Shown: piece by piece, positions 6,250-11,208 of the stretch
How positions within the stretch are numbered: the stretch's first letter is position 1
Layout: each line of letters starts with the position of its first letter
NCBI GenBank assembly: GCA_002477945.1
Contig: DLLF01000036.1
Coordinates: forward strand, 1-11,208
Direction of reading: 5' to 3'
Length of the DNA stretch: 11,208 bases
Origin: Bacteroidales bacterium UBA7569
Lineage (GTDB): Bacteria > Bacteroidota > Bacteroidia > Bacteroidales > Paludibacteraceae
Program-made: the position numbers and the translations under genes
The notes under the pieces: generated by a model
Databases searched by the model: none
The model's input: only the letters and a program-made list of their open reading frames with translations
Told to the model about the DNA's origin: nothing

Positions 6250-8289
6250 TTATGCATCAATTTTGGCGTATGTCGCATGCTGTTCTATAAACTCACGACG
6301 GGGACCGACTTCCTCACCCATCAGCATGGCTATTGTTCTGTCTGCTTCGGCAGCATTCTCAATAGTAACTTTCTTCAATAGGCGTTTCGCCGGATTCATA
6401 GTAGTTTCCCACAACTGCTCGTCGGACATCTCACCGAGACCTTTGTATCGCTGGGTCTTAATCAGTTTCTCATCGCCGCCACCGTATTTCATGATGAAGT
6501 CGTGGCGTTGCTGGTCGTTCCAGCAGTACTCCTTGTAGTTGCCCTTCGAGCACATATACAGCGGTGCCATCGCGATATAGAGGTGCCCCTGCTCAATCAC
6601 TTCTTTCATGTGGCGGAAGAACAGCGTCATAATCAGCGTGGCGATATGCGCACCATCGACATCGGCATCTGCCATAATGATTACTTTGTGGTAACGTATC
6701 TTGCTCAAGTTCAATGCCTTGGGGTCGTCTTCCGTACCGAAGGTAATGCCGAGTGCGGTGAAGATATTGCGCACCTCTTCGCTCTCGAACACCTTGTGCT
6801 CCATGGCTTTCTCCACATTCAGTATCTTACCGCGCAAGGGCAGGATAGCCTGGTGCTTGCGGTCGCGACCTGTCTTTGCCGTACCGCCTGCGGAGTCTCC
6901 CTCCACGAGGAACAACTCACATTCGGCAGGGTCTTTGCTCTCGCAGTCAGCCAACTTGCCCGGAAGTCCGCCTCCGCTGAGGGGCGATTTGCGCAGCACG
7001 CTCTGACGTGCGTTGCGGGCAGCGATACGCGCCTGTGCAGCCAGAATCACCTTCTCCACAATCTTCTTGGCATCATCGGGGTGCTCCTCCAGATAGTTGG
7101 AGAGTGCCTCGCTCACGGCGGCAGACACCATACCTGCCACCTCCGAGTTGCCCAACTTGGTCTTGGTCTGTCCCTCGAACTGCGGCTCTGCCACCTTCAC
7201 GGAGATAACCGCCGTCAATCCCTCGCGGAAGTCATTGGGGTCGATGGTCGAGTTACCGTCCTTGTCTTTCAGTTTGGCTTTCTCTAATAGTTTGCTGTCC
7301 TCGGCGTACTTCTTCATCACACGTGTAAGCGCAGCGCGGAAGCCTGCCACGTGAGTACCGCCCTCTATTGTGTTGATATTGTTTACATACGAGTGTACGT
7401 TTTCGTTGAAATCGGTGTTGTAAATCATCGCCACCTCCACGGGCGTGCCGTACTTCTCGGTGCTGAGGTGAATGACCTCGGAGATAAGCGGCGTGCGGGT
7501 GCTGTCGATATAGCGCACAAACTCGCTCAAGCCCTTCTCCGAATAGAACACCTCGCCCTTGTAGCGTTTGCCGTCAGCGGCTACCACACCTGCCAAGTCA
7601 GCAGGCACTTCGCCTTCCGACAACGGCTTGGGCTCTGCGGTGATGGGGTGACGCTTGTCCGTCAGGGTTATCTTCACGCCTGCGTTCAGGTATGCCAACT
7701 CGCGCATACGGTTGGCGAGAATATCGTATTGGTAAACGGTCTCGGTGAAGATACTGCCGTCGGGCCAGAACTGCACGAATGTACCCGTGCCACGTTCGCT
7801 GCCGTAGGTGCCAATCTCATGCACGGGGCAGGTCGGCTTACCCTTGGCGTACTCCTGCATATAGATTTTGCCGTCGCGACAGACCTCCACGTGCATCTTG
7901 GTGGAGAGGGCGTTCACGCAACTCACACCCACCCCGTGCAGACCGCCGGACACCTTGTAACTGTCCTTGTTGAACTTACCGCCGGCGTGCAAAACGGTCA
8001 TCACCACTTCCAACGCGCTCTTGTGCTCCTTGGGGTGCATATCCACAGGGATACCACGACCGTTGTCCTGCACCGAAATAGAGTTGTCCTCGTTGATAGT
8101 CACTTCTATGTGGTTGCAGAAGCCTGCCAACGCCTCATCGATAGAGTTGTCCACCACTTCATATACAAGATGGTGCAGACCTTTCTGCGAGATGTCGCCG
8201 ATATACATGGCAGGGCGTTTGCGCACTGCCTCCAATCCCTCCAGCACCTGGATGGAATCGGCACCATATTGTTCTTTATTTTCTTCCAT
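6250..8289 (-). CDS. gyrB: DNA gyrase subunit B
   Basis: The 679-residue ATPase subunit of type IIA topoisomerase, which works with GyrA to introduce negative supercoils. The GHKL ATPase domain shows YEVVDNSIDEALAG with the general base E44, D75 in QDNGRGI, and the glycine-rich lid GGLHGVGVSCVNALS (115-129). The transducer domain follows. The TOPRIM domain carries ELFLVEGDSAGGTAKTGRDR (E463, D465) and MADADVDGAHI (D541, D543, D545). The C-terminal tail has QRYKGLGEM and ends REFIEQHATYAKIDA. The long insertion found in enterobacterial GyrB is absent, as is usual outside Gammaproteobacteria. ParE is the alternative; the close match of the TOPRIM and C-terminal motifs to bacterial GyrB favours GyrB. 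Its codon choice is visibly more GC-rich than that of the downstream glycan genes, consistent with high expression. Confidence 0.97.
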   Translation of the reverse strand: MEENKEQYGADSIQVLEGLEAVRKRPAMYIGDISQKGLHHLVYEVVDNSIDEALAGFCNHIEVTINEDNSISVQDNGRGIPVDMHPKEHKSALEVVMTVLHAGGKFNKDSYKVSGGLHGVGVSCVNALSTKMHVEVCRDGKIYMQEYAKGKPTCPVHEIGTYGSERGTGTFVQFWPDGSIFTETVYQYDILANRMRELAYLNAGVKITLTDKRHPITAEPKPLSEGEVPADLAGVVAADGKRYKGEVFYSEKGLSEFVRYIDSTRTPLISEVIHLSTEKYGTPVEVAMIYNTDFNENVHSYVNNINTIEGGTHVAGFRAALTRVMKKYAEDSKLLEKAKLKDKDGNSTIDPNDFREGLTAVISVKVAEPQFEGQTKTKLGNSEVAGMVSAAVSEALSNYLEEHPDDAKKIVEKVILAAQARIAARNARQSVLRKSPLSGGGLPGKLADCESKDPAECELFLVEGDSAGGTAKTGRDRKHQAILPLRGKILNVEKAMEHKVFESEEVRNIFTALGITFGTEDDPKALNLSKIRYHKVIIMADADVDGAHIATLIMTLFFRHMKEVIEQGHLYIAMAPLYMCSKGNYKEYCWNDQQRHDFIMKYGGGDEKLIKTQRYKGLGEMSDEQLWETTMNPAKRLLKKVTIENAAEADRTIAMLMGEEVGPRREFIEQHATYAKIDA

Positions 8290-8335
8290 ATCTGTAATAA
8301 TCTTTTCTCTAAAAAATCTGTCACAAATTTCCTTG

Positions 8336-8366
8336 CAAAGGTAGTAATAAAATATCCGTTTTGCAA
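8336..8366 (-). promoter_or_regulatory. Bacteroidetes-type promoter of gyrB
   Basis: On the minus strand, TTGC (8366-8363), a 19-bp AT-rich spacer and TACCTTTG (8343-8336) fit the Bacteroidetes promoter pattern. The -33 box has only the TTG core. Transcription should begin near 8331, giving a leader of about 42 nt to the ATG at 8289. No other strong promoter is seen between this one and the Stealth gene, which supports one long transcript. Confidence 0.78.
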
Positions 8367-8375
8367 GAAAAATGC

Positions 8376-8414
8376 CGTTTATTTTTCAATCTCCCCGCAA
8401 ATCGAAAATAAACG
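8376..8414. repeat. Inverted repeat just upstream of the gyrB promoter
   Basis: CGTTTATTTTTC (8376-8387) and GAAAATAAACG (8404-8414) are complementary over 11 bp with one extra T, separated by 16 bases. It sits about ten bases upstream of the gyrB -33 box. It could be a binding site for a dimeric regulator or an AT-rich cruciform. It lacks the GC stem of a normal terminator. Confidence 0.5.
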
Positions 8415-8715
8415 TCATTCTGAGGAATTGCGTTTGTCAGGGAACTTCTTTCTGAAAAACAAACTCCTCTTAAATCGTAAATAAAGCAGTCTTTTTGTAT
8501 GTTCACCATGGATATTTTCTTTGCTTTGTGGATACTGTCTCGGCTTTGTGACTCCAAGGCAAGCGTACCAGACATTCGTGTTATAACGGATAATAACAAA
8601 AGCCAAACGACTATCCACTTCAGACAGCCACAGGATAAAGAAAAACAATGGTCTTACAGGTGTTCTGCTGAGAATAGGGAGGGCCGGTGCAATCTTAAAA
8701 TTTGACACTTTTTTG
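8415..8715. other. Noncoding spacer with no recognised feature
   Basis: About 300 bases between the gyrB upstream inverted repeat and the first tandem array. Short open frames exist on both strands (for example 8499-8705 plus and 8415-8708 minus), but none has a promoter of the Bacteroidetes type, recognisable motifs or gene-like composition. I see no tRNA, hairpin terminator or repeat in it. Confidence 0.5.
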
Positions 8716-8720
8716 CGGTA

Positions 8721-8775
8721 GCGAGGTGGTAGCGAGGTGGTAACGAGGTGGTAACGCTTTCCTAACGAGGTGGTA
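8721..8775. repeat. Array 1: five 11-bp tandem units, AGGTGGT core
   Basis: The units are GCGAGGTGGTA, GCGAGGTGGTA, ACGAGGTGGTA, ACGCTTTCCTA and ACGAGGTGGTA, perfectly in phase. The fourth has a scrambled middle but keeps the length and ends. A partial unit (GCGGTA, 8715-8720) precedes them. The period is close to one DNA helical turn and is not a multiple of three, so selection for a protein repeat is unlikely. The function is unknown. Confidence 0.9.
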
Positions 8776-8906
8776 ACGAATTTTATTTTACGGATATGCT
8801 ACTGTCTATATGCTGTCCATCTTAACAATCGTACATTTTGGGGTTGTTGCGGAGTGCTTACGTTTGTCGGTTGGAGGGAAGGTCTCTCGTTTTTCGATGT
8901 ATTTTC

Positions 8907-8983
8907 TTCGGAGATGGTTCGAAGGTGCTTCGGAGGTGGTTCGAAGGTGATTCGAAGGTGGTTCGAAAAATGTTCGGTTTTGT
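8907..8983. repeat. Array 2: seven 11-bp tandem units, TTCGAAGGTGG type
   Basis: Seven consecutive 11-mers start with TTCG. The cleanest is TTCGAAGGTGG (8951-8961); variants include TTCGGAGATGG, TTCGAAGGTGC, TTCGGAGGTGG and TTCGAAGGTGA. The last two units (8962-8983) keep TTCG and the length but diverge inside. Four units contain the palindrome TTCGAA. It shares the AGGTGGT core and exact period with array 1, 131 bp to the left. The minus-strand reading yields a repetitive peptide (SNHLRTTSEAPSNHLR), probably a by-product of the repeat. Confidence 0.9.
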
Positions 8984-9072
8984 ATGCCACTGATAAGCAT
9001 CCGACAGGCTACAGATATGCTACTTTCGTTATGGTGAGATGAGCATGCGAGAGGTATGGTTTGTACCAAGAC

Positions 9073-9108
9073 CGCTTTTGGGGCGATACACGCTTTTGGT
9101 GCGGTAGC
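9073..9108. repeat. Imperfect 18-bp tandem pair
   Basis: CGCTTTTGGGGCGATACA (9073-9090) is followed directly by CGCTTTTGGTGCGGTAGC (9091-9108). The first 13 bases differ at one position and the rest is diverged. It lies about 20 bp upstream of the alkaline phosphatase promoter, so a regulatory site pair is possible, but two imperfect copies are weak evidence. Confidence 0.4.
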
Positions 9109-9129
9109 CCTATTGTCATCATGATATGG

Positions 9130-9160
9130 TTGTAAAACAGGAAAACAATCTGTATCTTTG
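9130..9160 (+). promoter_or_regulatory. Bacteroidetes-type promoter of the alkaline phosphatase gene
   Basis: TTG (9130-9132) and TATCTTTG (9153-9160) are 20 bp apart, fitting the Bacteroidetes -33/-7 pattern with a reduced -33 box. Transcription should start near 9165, leaving a leader of roughly 75 nt before the ATG at 9242. I see no obvious phosphate-regulon box upstream, but the Bacteroidetes version of such a site is not one I can reliably recognise. Confidence 0.72.
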
Positions 9161-9164
9161 CAGC

Positions 9165-9239
9165 ATGGAAGAATATATGGTTTGCATAATGCAACACCAT
9201 AATGCAACAATGAAGAAGTGTAACTATAAAAACCAATAA
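9165..9239 (+). CDS. Possible 24-codon upstream ORF in the phosphatase leader
   Basis: An ATG lies four bases after the promoter -7 box, so it may be at or near the 5' end of the message. The frame runs 24 codons, is rich in Met, His, Asn and Lys, and ends at TAA 9237-9239, two bases before the phosphatase ATG. That spacing would allow reinitiation or coupling. It includes the duplicated CATAATGCAACA. It may equally be chance in a short leader; no homology is claimed. Confidence 0.3.
   Translation: MEEYMVCIMQHHNATMKKCNYKNQ
9185..9209 (+). repeat. Duplicated 12-mer CATAATGCAACA in the phosphatase leader
   Basis: Two perfect copies of CATAATGCAACA (9185-9196 and 9198-9209) are separated by one base, inside the transcribed leader. 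Replication slippage or a paired regulatory site on RNA or DNA could explain it. Confidence 0.6.
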
Positions 9240-9241
9240 CA

Positions 9242-10648
9242 ATGAAAAGAATTAGTCTGTCGTTTGTTTTTTCTCTGTTTTGTCTGTTGTCGCTCGTGGC
9301 GCAACCGCGCTATATCTTCTATTTTATAGGAGATGGCATGGGTCCCAACGAAGTGTTGCTGGCGGAGATGTACCGTGCCGAGTTGGATGGAAAAATAGGC
9401 CGTCAACCGCTTTGTATGACCCAATTCCCTTATTCAGGGCAGTTGGCGACATTCTCTTCCTCAAATGGTATTACCGATTCCTCTGCGGCGGGAACGGCAT
9501 TGGCATCCGGTCAGAAAACCACCAATGGTATGTTGGGCGTCCTGCCGGATGGTTCCCCCTATAAGTCTATTGCTGAAATACTGCACAATTATGGTTGGGG
9601 CGTTGGTATAACAACTTCCGTCAGCATCGACCATGCTACCCCGGGTGCTTTCTATGCACATACGTCAAGCAGGTCGAACTATTATGAAATAGGTCGGCAA
9701 CTGATTGAATCCGAGTACGATTTCTTTGCGGGTTCCACTTTCTTGCAGCCTATTGACAAAGCCAACCCCTTTGCCCCGTCGCTCTATCAGCAGGCACAGG
9801 ATGCGGGTATCGCTGTTGCGCACGGCATGGGGGAGATGGAGAAACTGTCACAAAACGCAAAGCGGATTATTCTCATTCCGGAGTACGAGGGCAAAACGGA
9901 CGACTACAAAGGGAAGGGCATGCTTCCCTATGCCATTGACAAAGACAAAGAAGGCATCACTCTGCCTCAGATTACCAAGGCGGCTATCGGTCATTTGAGC
10001 AACCGTAAGCAGTTCTTTCTGATGGTGGAAGGCGGAGCTATCGATTGGGCGTGCCATGGCAACGATGCAGCAACCGTCATCGGCGAAGTGCTTGAGTTTG
10101 ATGAGGCGGTGGCGCAGGCATTCAAGTTCTATCGCGAACATCCCGAAGAAACGCTCATCGTTGTCACAGCCGACCATGAAACAGGTGGTTTGGCTCTTGG
10201 CAATTCCGATTATACGCTCAATCTCCAACTCTTGAAAAACCAACGCTGCAGTGCAGGAGAGTTGTCCCATGCTTTGAAAGAACTGCAAAAACAGTATGGC
10301 AAAAAACTGAAGTGGGAACAGGTAAAGGACTTGTTGCAAGAGAAAATGGGGTTCTACAAAGAGGTGGAAATAACCGGCGAAGAGGATGCCATGCTGCAAC
10401 ATATCTTCCAGGAAAGCAAAAACAAACGCCAGCAGGATGTAAAAACGCTCTATCAGCACCTCTCCAAACTGGCGGACACTTCTGTTGAGTTGCTCAACCG
10501 TAAGGCGAAGGTGGGGTGGACCACTCGTTCCCATTCTGCCGCTGCCGTGCCGGTGTTCGCCATTGGCGTGGGTGCTGAACGCTTCACGGGTTGGCACGAC
10601 AATACGGAAGTGTCAAAAATCATGCTCGACTTGGTGGAGGGTAAATAA
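9242..10648 (+). CDS. Exported alkaline phosphatase (PhoA family, PF00245)
   Basis: A 468-residue phosphomonoesterase, expected in the periplasm or on the surface, freeing phosphate from organic esters. Residues 1-20 form a signal peptide (MKRISLSFVFSLFCLLSLVA), with likely cleavage before Gln21 and no lipobox. The two-zinc/one-magnesium site can be read by comparison with E. coli PhoA: D31 in GDGMG, nucleophile S80 in TDSSAAGTA, D130 and T133 in SIDHATPGAF, R144 in TSSR, E263, D268 and H272 in VEGGAIDWACH, D311 and H312 in TADHETGG, and H431 in RSHSAAAVP. All expected residues are present, so it should be active. The ATG at 9242 directly precedes the signal peptide. It is transcribed alone from its own promoter. 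The last 36 nt overlap the 3' end of recX. Confidence 0.95.
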   Translation: MKRISLSFVFSLFCLLSLVAQPRYIFYFIGDGMGPNEVLLAEMYRAELDGKIGRQPLCMTQFPYSGQLATFSSSNGITDSSAAGTALASGQKTTNGMLGVLPDGSPYKSIAEILHNYGWGVGITTSVSIDHATPGAFYAHTSSRSNYYEIGRQLIESEYDFFAGSTFLQPIDKANPFAPSLYQQAQDAGIAVAHGMGEMEKLSQNAKRIILIPEYEGKTDDYKGKGMLPYAIDKDKEGITLPQITKAAIGHLSNRKQFFLMVEGGAIDWACHGNDAATVIGEVLEFDEAVAQAFKFYREHPEETLIVVTADHETGGLALGNSDYTLNLQLLKNQRCSAGELSHALKELQKQYGKKLKWEQVKDLLQEKMGFYKEVEITGEEDAMLQHIFQESKNKRQQDVKTLYQHLSKLADTSVELLNRKAKVGWTTRSHSAAAVPVFAIGVGAERFTGWHDNTEVSKIMLDLVEGK

Positions 10649-11110
10649 TTTCCTGATTATTCGCATACTGCTCTCGTAGTCAAATCCGCGTGATGCGGCA
10701 TAGCGAAGCAGTTTCATTTGCACTTTGTCGCCCGTTTCTCCTTTCAGAGAACGGGCTTTTTTTTGCAACAGAGATGCCAGTATGTCTTGATACTGTTCCT
10801 CTTCAATAGTTTCCAATGCCTCTTGTATGTCTTGTTTGGGGAGGTGTTTCTGCCGCAGCATCATTTCTATTTTCCGTTTGCCCCAGCCCTGATAGATAAG
10901 TTTGTCGTGTGCATAAGCACGGCAATAGCGTGTGGCGGATAGAAAATTGTTTTCCTCCAGATAAGTAATAATGGCGTTAATCGTTTCGCTGTCTTCCGCG
11001 CCCCATGCTGCGAGTTTATCCCGCACTTCCTGTTCACAATGCTCGGCACTTGCGCAGTAAGCGGATGCTTTTTGCCGCAGCGTGACATATTGTTCGTCTT
11101 TGTTATCCAT
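10613..11110 (-). CDS. recX: Regulatory protein RecX
   Basis: A 165-residue, fully alpha-helical cytoplasmic protein of the RecX family (PF02631), which binds RecA filaments and modulates recombination and the SOS response. The protein is built from three-helix repeats. The signature of the first is at CEQEVRDKLAAWGAEDSE (25-42) and ITYLEENNFLSATRYCRAYAHDKLIYQGWGKRKIEMMLRQK (48-88), where the FLSATRYCRAYAHDK and GWGKRKIEMML segments are diagnostic. Further repeats continue to the C-terminus. Length is usual for the family. No clear promoter is seen: TCGCTTTG at 11168-11161 is one mismatch from a -7 box but has no -33 partner, so it may belong to an operon entering from the right. Residues 116-127 are encoded by the strand opposite the phosphatase terminator. 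Confidence 0.9.
   Translation of the reverse strand: MDNKDEQYVTLRQKASAYCASAEHCEQEVRDKLAAWGAEDSETINAIITYLEENNFLSATRYCRAYAHDKLIYQGWGKRKIEMMLRQKHLPKQDIQEALETIEEEQYQDILASLLQKKARSLKGETGDKVQMKLLRYAASRGFDYESSMRIIRKLFTLHQVEHDF
10730..10764 (+). terminator. Intrinsic terminator of the alkaline phosphatase gene, inside recX
   Basis: GCCCGTTTCTC (10730-10740) pairs with GAGAACGGGC (10747-10756), a 10-bp stem with one bulged T and a six-base loop, followed by eight T (10757-10764). This is a textbook Rho-independent terminator on the plus strand, 81 nt after the phosphatase stop. There is no T-run on the other side, so it should act in one direction only and spare recX transcription. Confidence 0.85.
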
Positions 11111-11208
11111 AGTGTAATGATGTTTTTCCTATTCCGAAACCCGTTGGCGGAATTAGTCTGCAAAGCGAGTGTCAGCAGGTCAGTATCTTCCGGCATTGTG
11201 TCGGTGCG

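Noticed and set aside
6502..8484. Long plus-strand open frames (6502-7287 and 7351-8484) opposite gyrB
   Set aside because: They are antisense to a full, motif-complete gyrB. GC-rich third positions suppress stops on the other strand, and the translations show no recognisable domain.
8499..8705. Plus-strand 68-residue frame upstream of array 1
   Set aside because: No TAnnTTTG promoter, no recognisable motif, and irregular composition.
8715..8983. CRISPR array
   Set aside because: The units are only 11 bp, contiguous and without unique spacers, and no cas genes are present.
8806..9210. Minus-strand 134-residue frame with an EPPSNHLRTTSEAPSNHLR-type repeat
   Set aside because: The peptide repeat is what an 11-bp DNA repeat yields in any open frame. 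There is no promoter upstream and the remaining sequence resembles no protein family.
10687..10699. CCGC-GTGAT-GCGG hairpin as the phosphatase terminator
   Set aside because: The stem is only four base pairs and no T-run follows; the hairpin at 10730-10764 is far stronger.
11117..11208. Plus-strand frame beginning MMFFLF, or a minus-strand gene end, at the right edge
   Set aside because: Neither has supporting motifs. The minus-strand frames mostly close quickly and the plus-strand frame is too short to judge.

Overview
The window looks like a chromosomal segment from a Bacteroidales bacterium, perhaps Prevotellaceae-like. Four promoters match the Bacteroidetes pattern (TTTG or TTG, about 19-20 bp, then TAnnTTTG), no start codon has a strong Shine-Dalgarno sequence, and GyrB lacks the long insertion of the enterobacterial enzyme. 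The genus is inference.

Left part (1-2443): the probable 3' end of an unidentified plus-strand gene converges on a minus-strand late acyltransferase of lipid A synthesis (LpxL/HtrB family). A divergent O-antigen ligase/polymerase-family membrane protein follows. The promoters of this divergent pair share their -33 boxes, and the acyltransferase message may be nearly leaderless.

Middle (2385-8366): a tightly packed minus-strand run reads gyrB, a LOG-family nucleotide phosphoribohydrolase, a protein with helical repeats and a GH16-type beta-sandwich, a family-4 glycosyltransferase, and a Stealth-family sugar-phosphate transferase. Gaps are 6, 20, an ATGA overlap, and 27 nt, so one gyrB-led transcript is plausible. 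The Stealth gene ends inside the 3' end of the ligase gene (59-nt antiparallel overlap). The last three genes, the ligase and the acyltransferase suggest assembly of a surface glycan or lipopolysaccharide. The sandwich protein has replaced all three GH16 catalytic acids and has no signal peptide, so it is probably not a glycosidase.

Spacer (8290-9241): it holds the gyrB promoter with an inverted repeat just upstream, two arrays of 11-bp tandem repeats sharing an AGGTGGT core, an 18-bp tandem pair, and the alkaline phosphatase promoter and leader. The leader contains a 24-codon upstream ORF and a duplicated 12-mer. I see no convincing larger gene in it.

Right part (9242-11208): an exported PhoA-type alkaline phosphatase converges on recX with a 36-nt overlap. 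The likely phosphatase terminator, a strong hairpin plus eight T, lies inside the recX coding sequence on the opposite strand. The last ~100 bases are not assignable.

The most unusual items are the GH16-like pseudo-enzyme coupled to a glycosyltransferase in a gyrB-led cluster, the paired 11-bp arrays, and the compact overlapping regulatory architecture.
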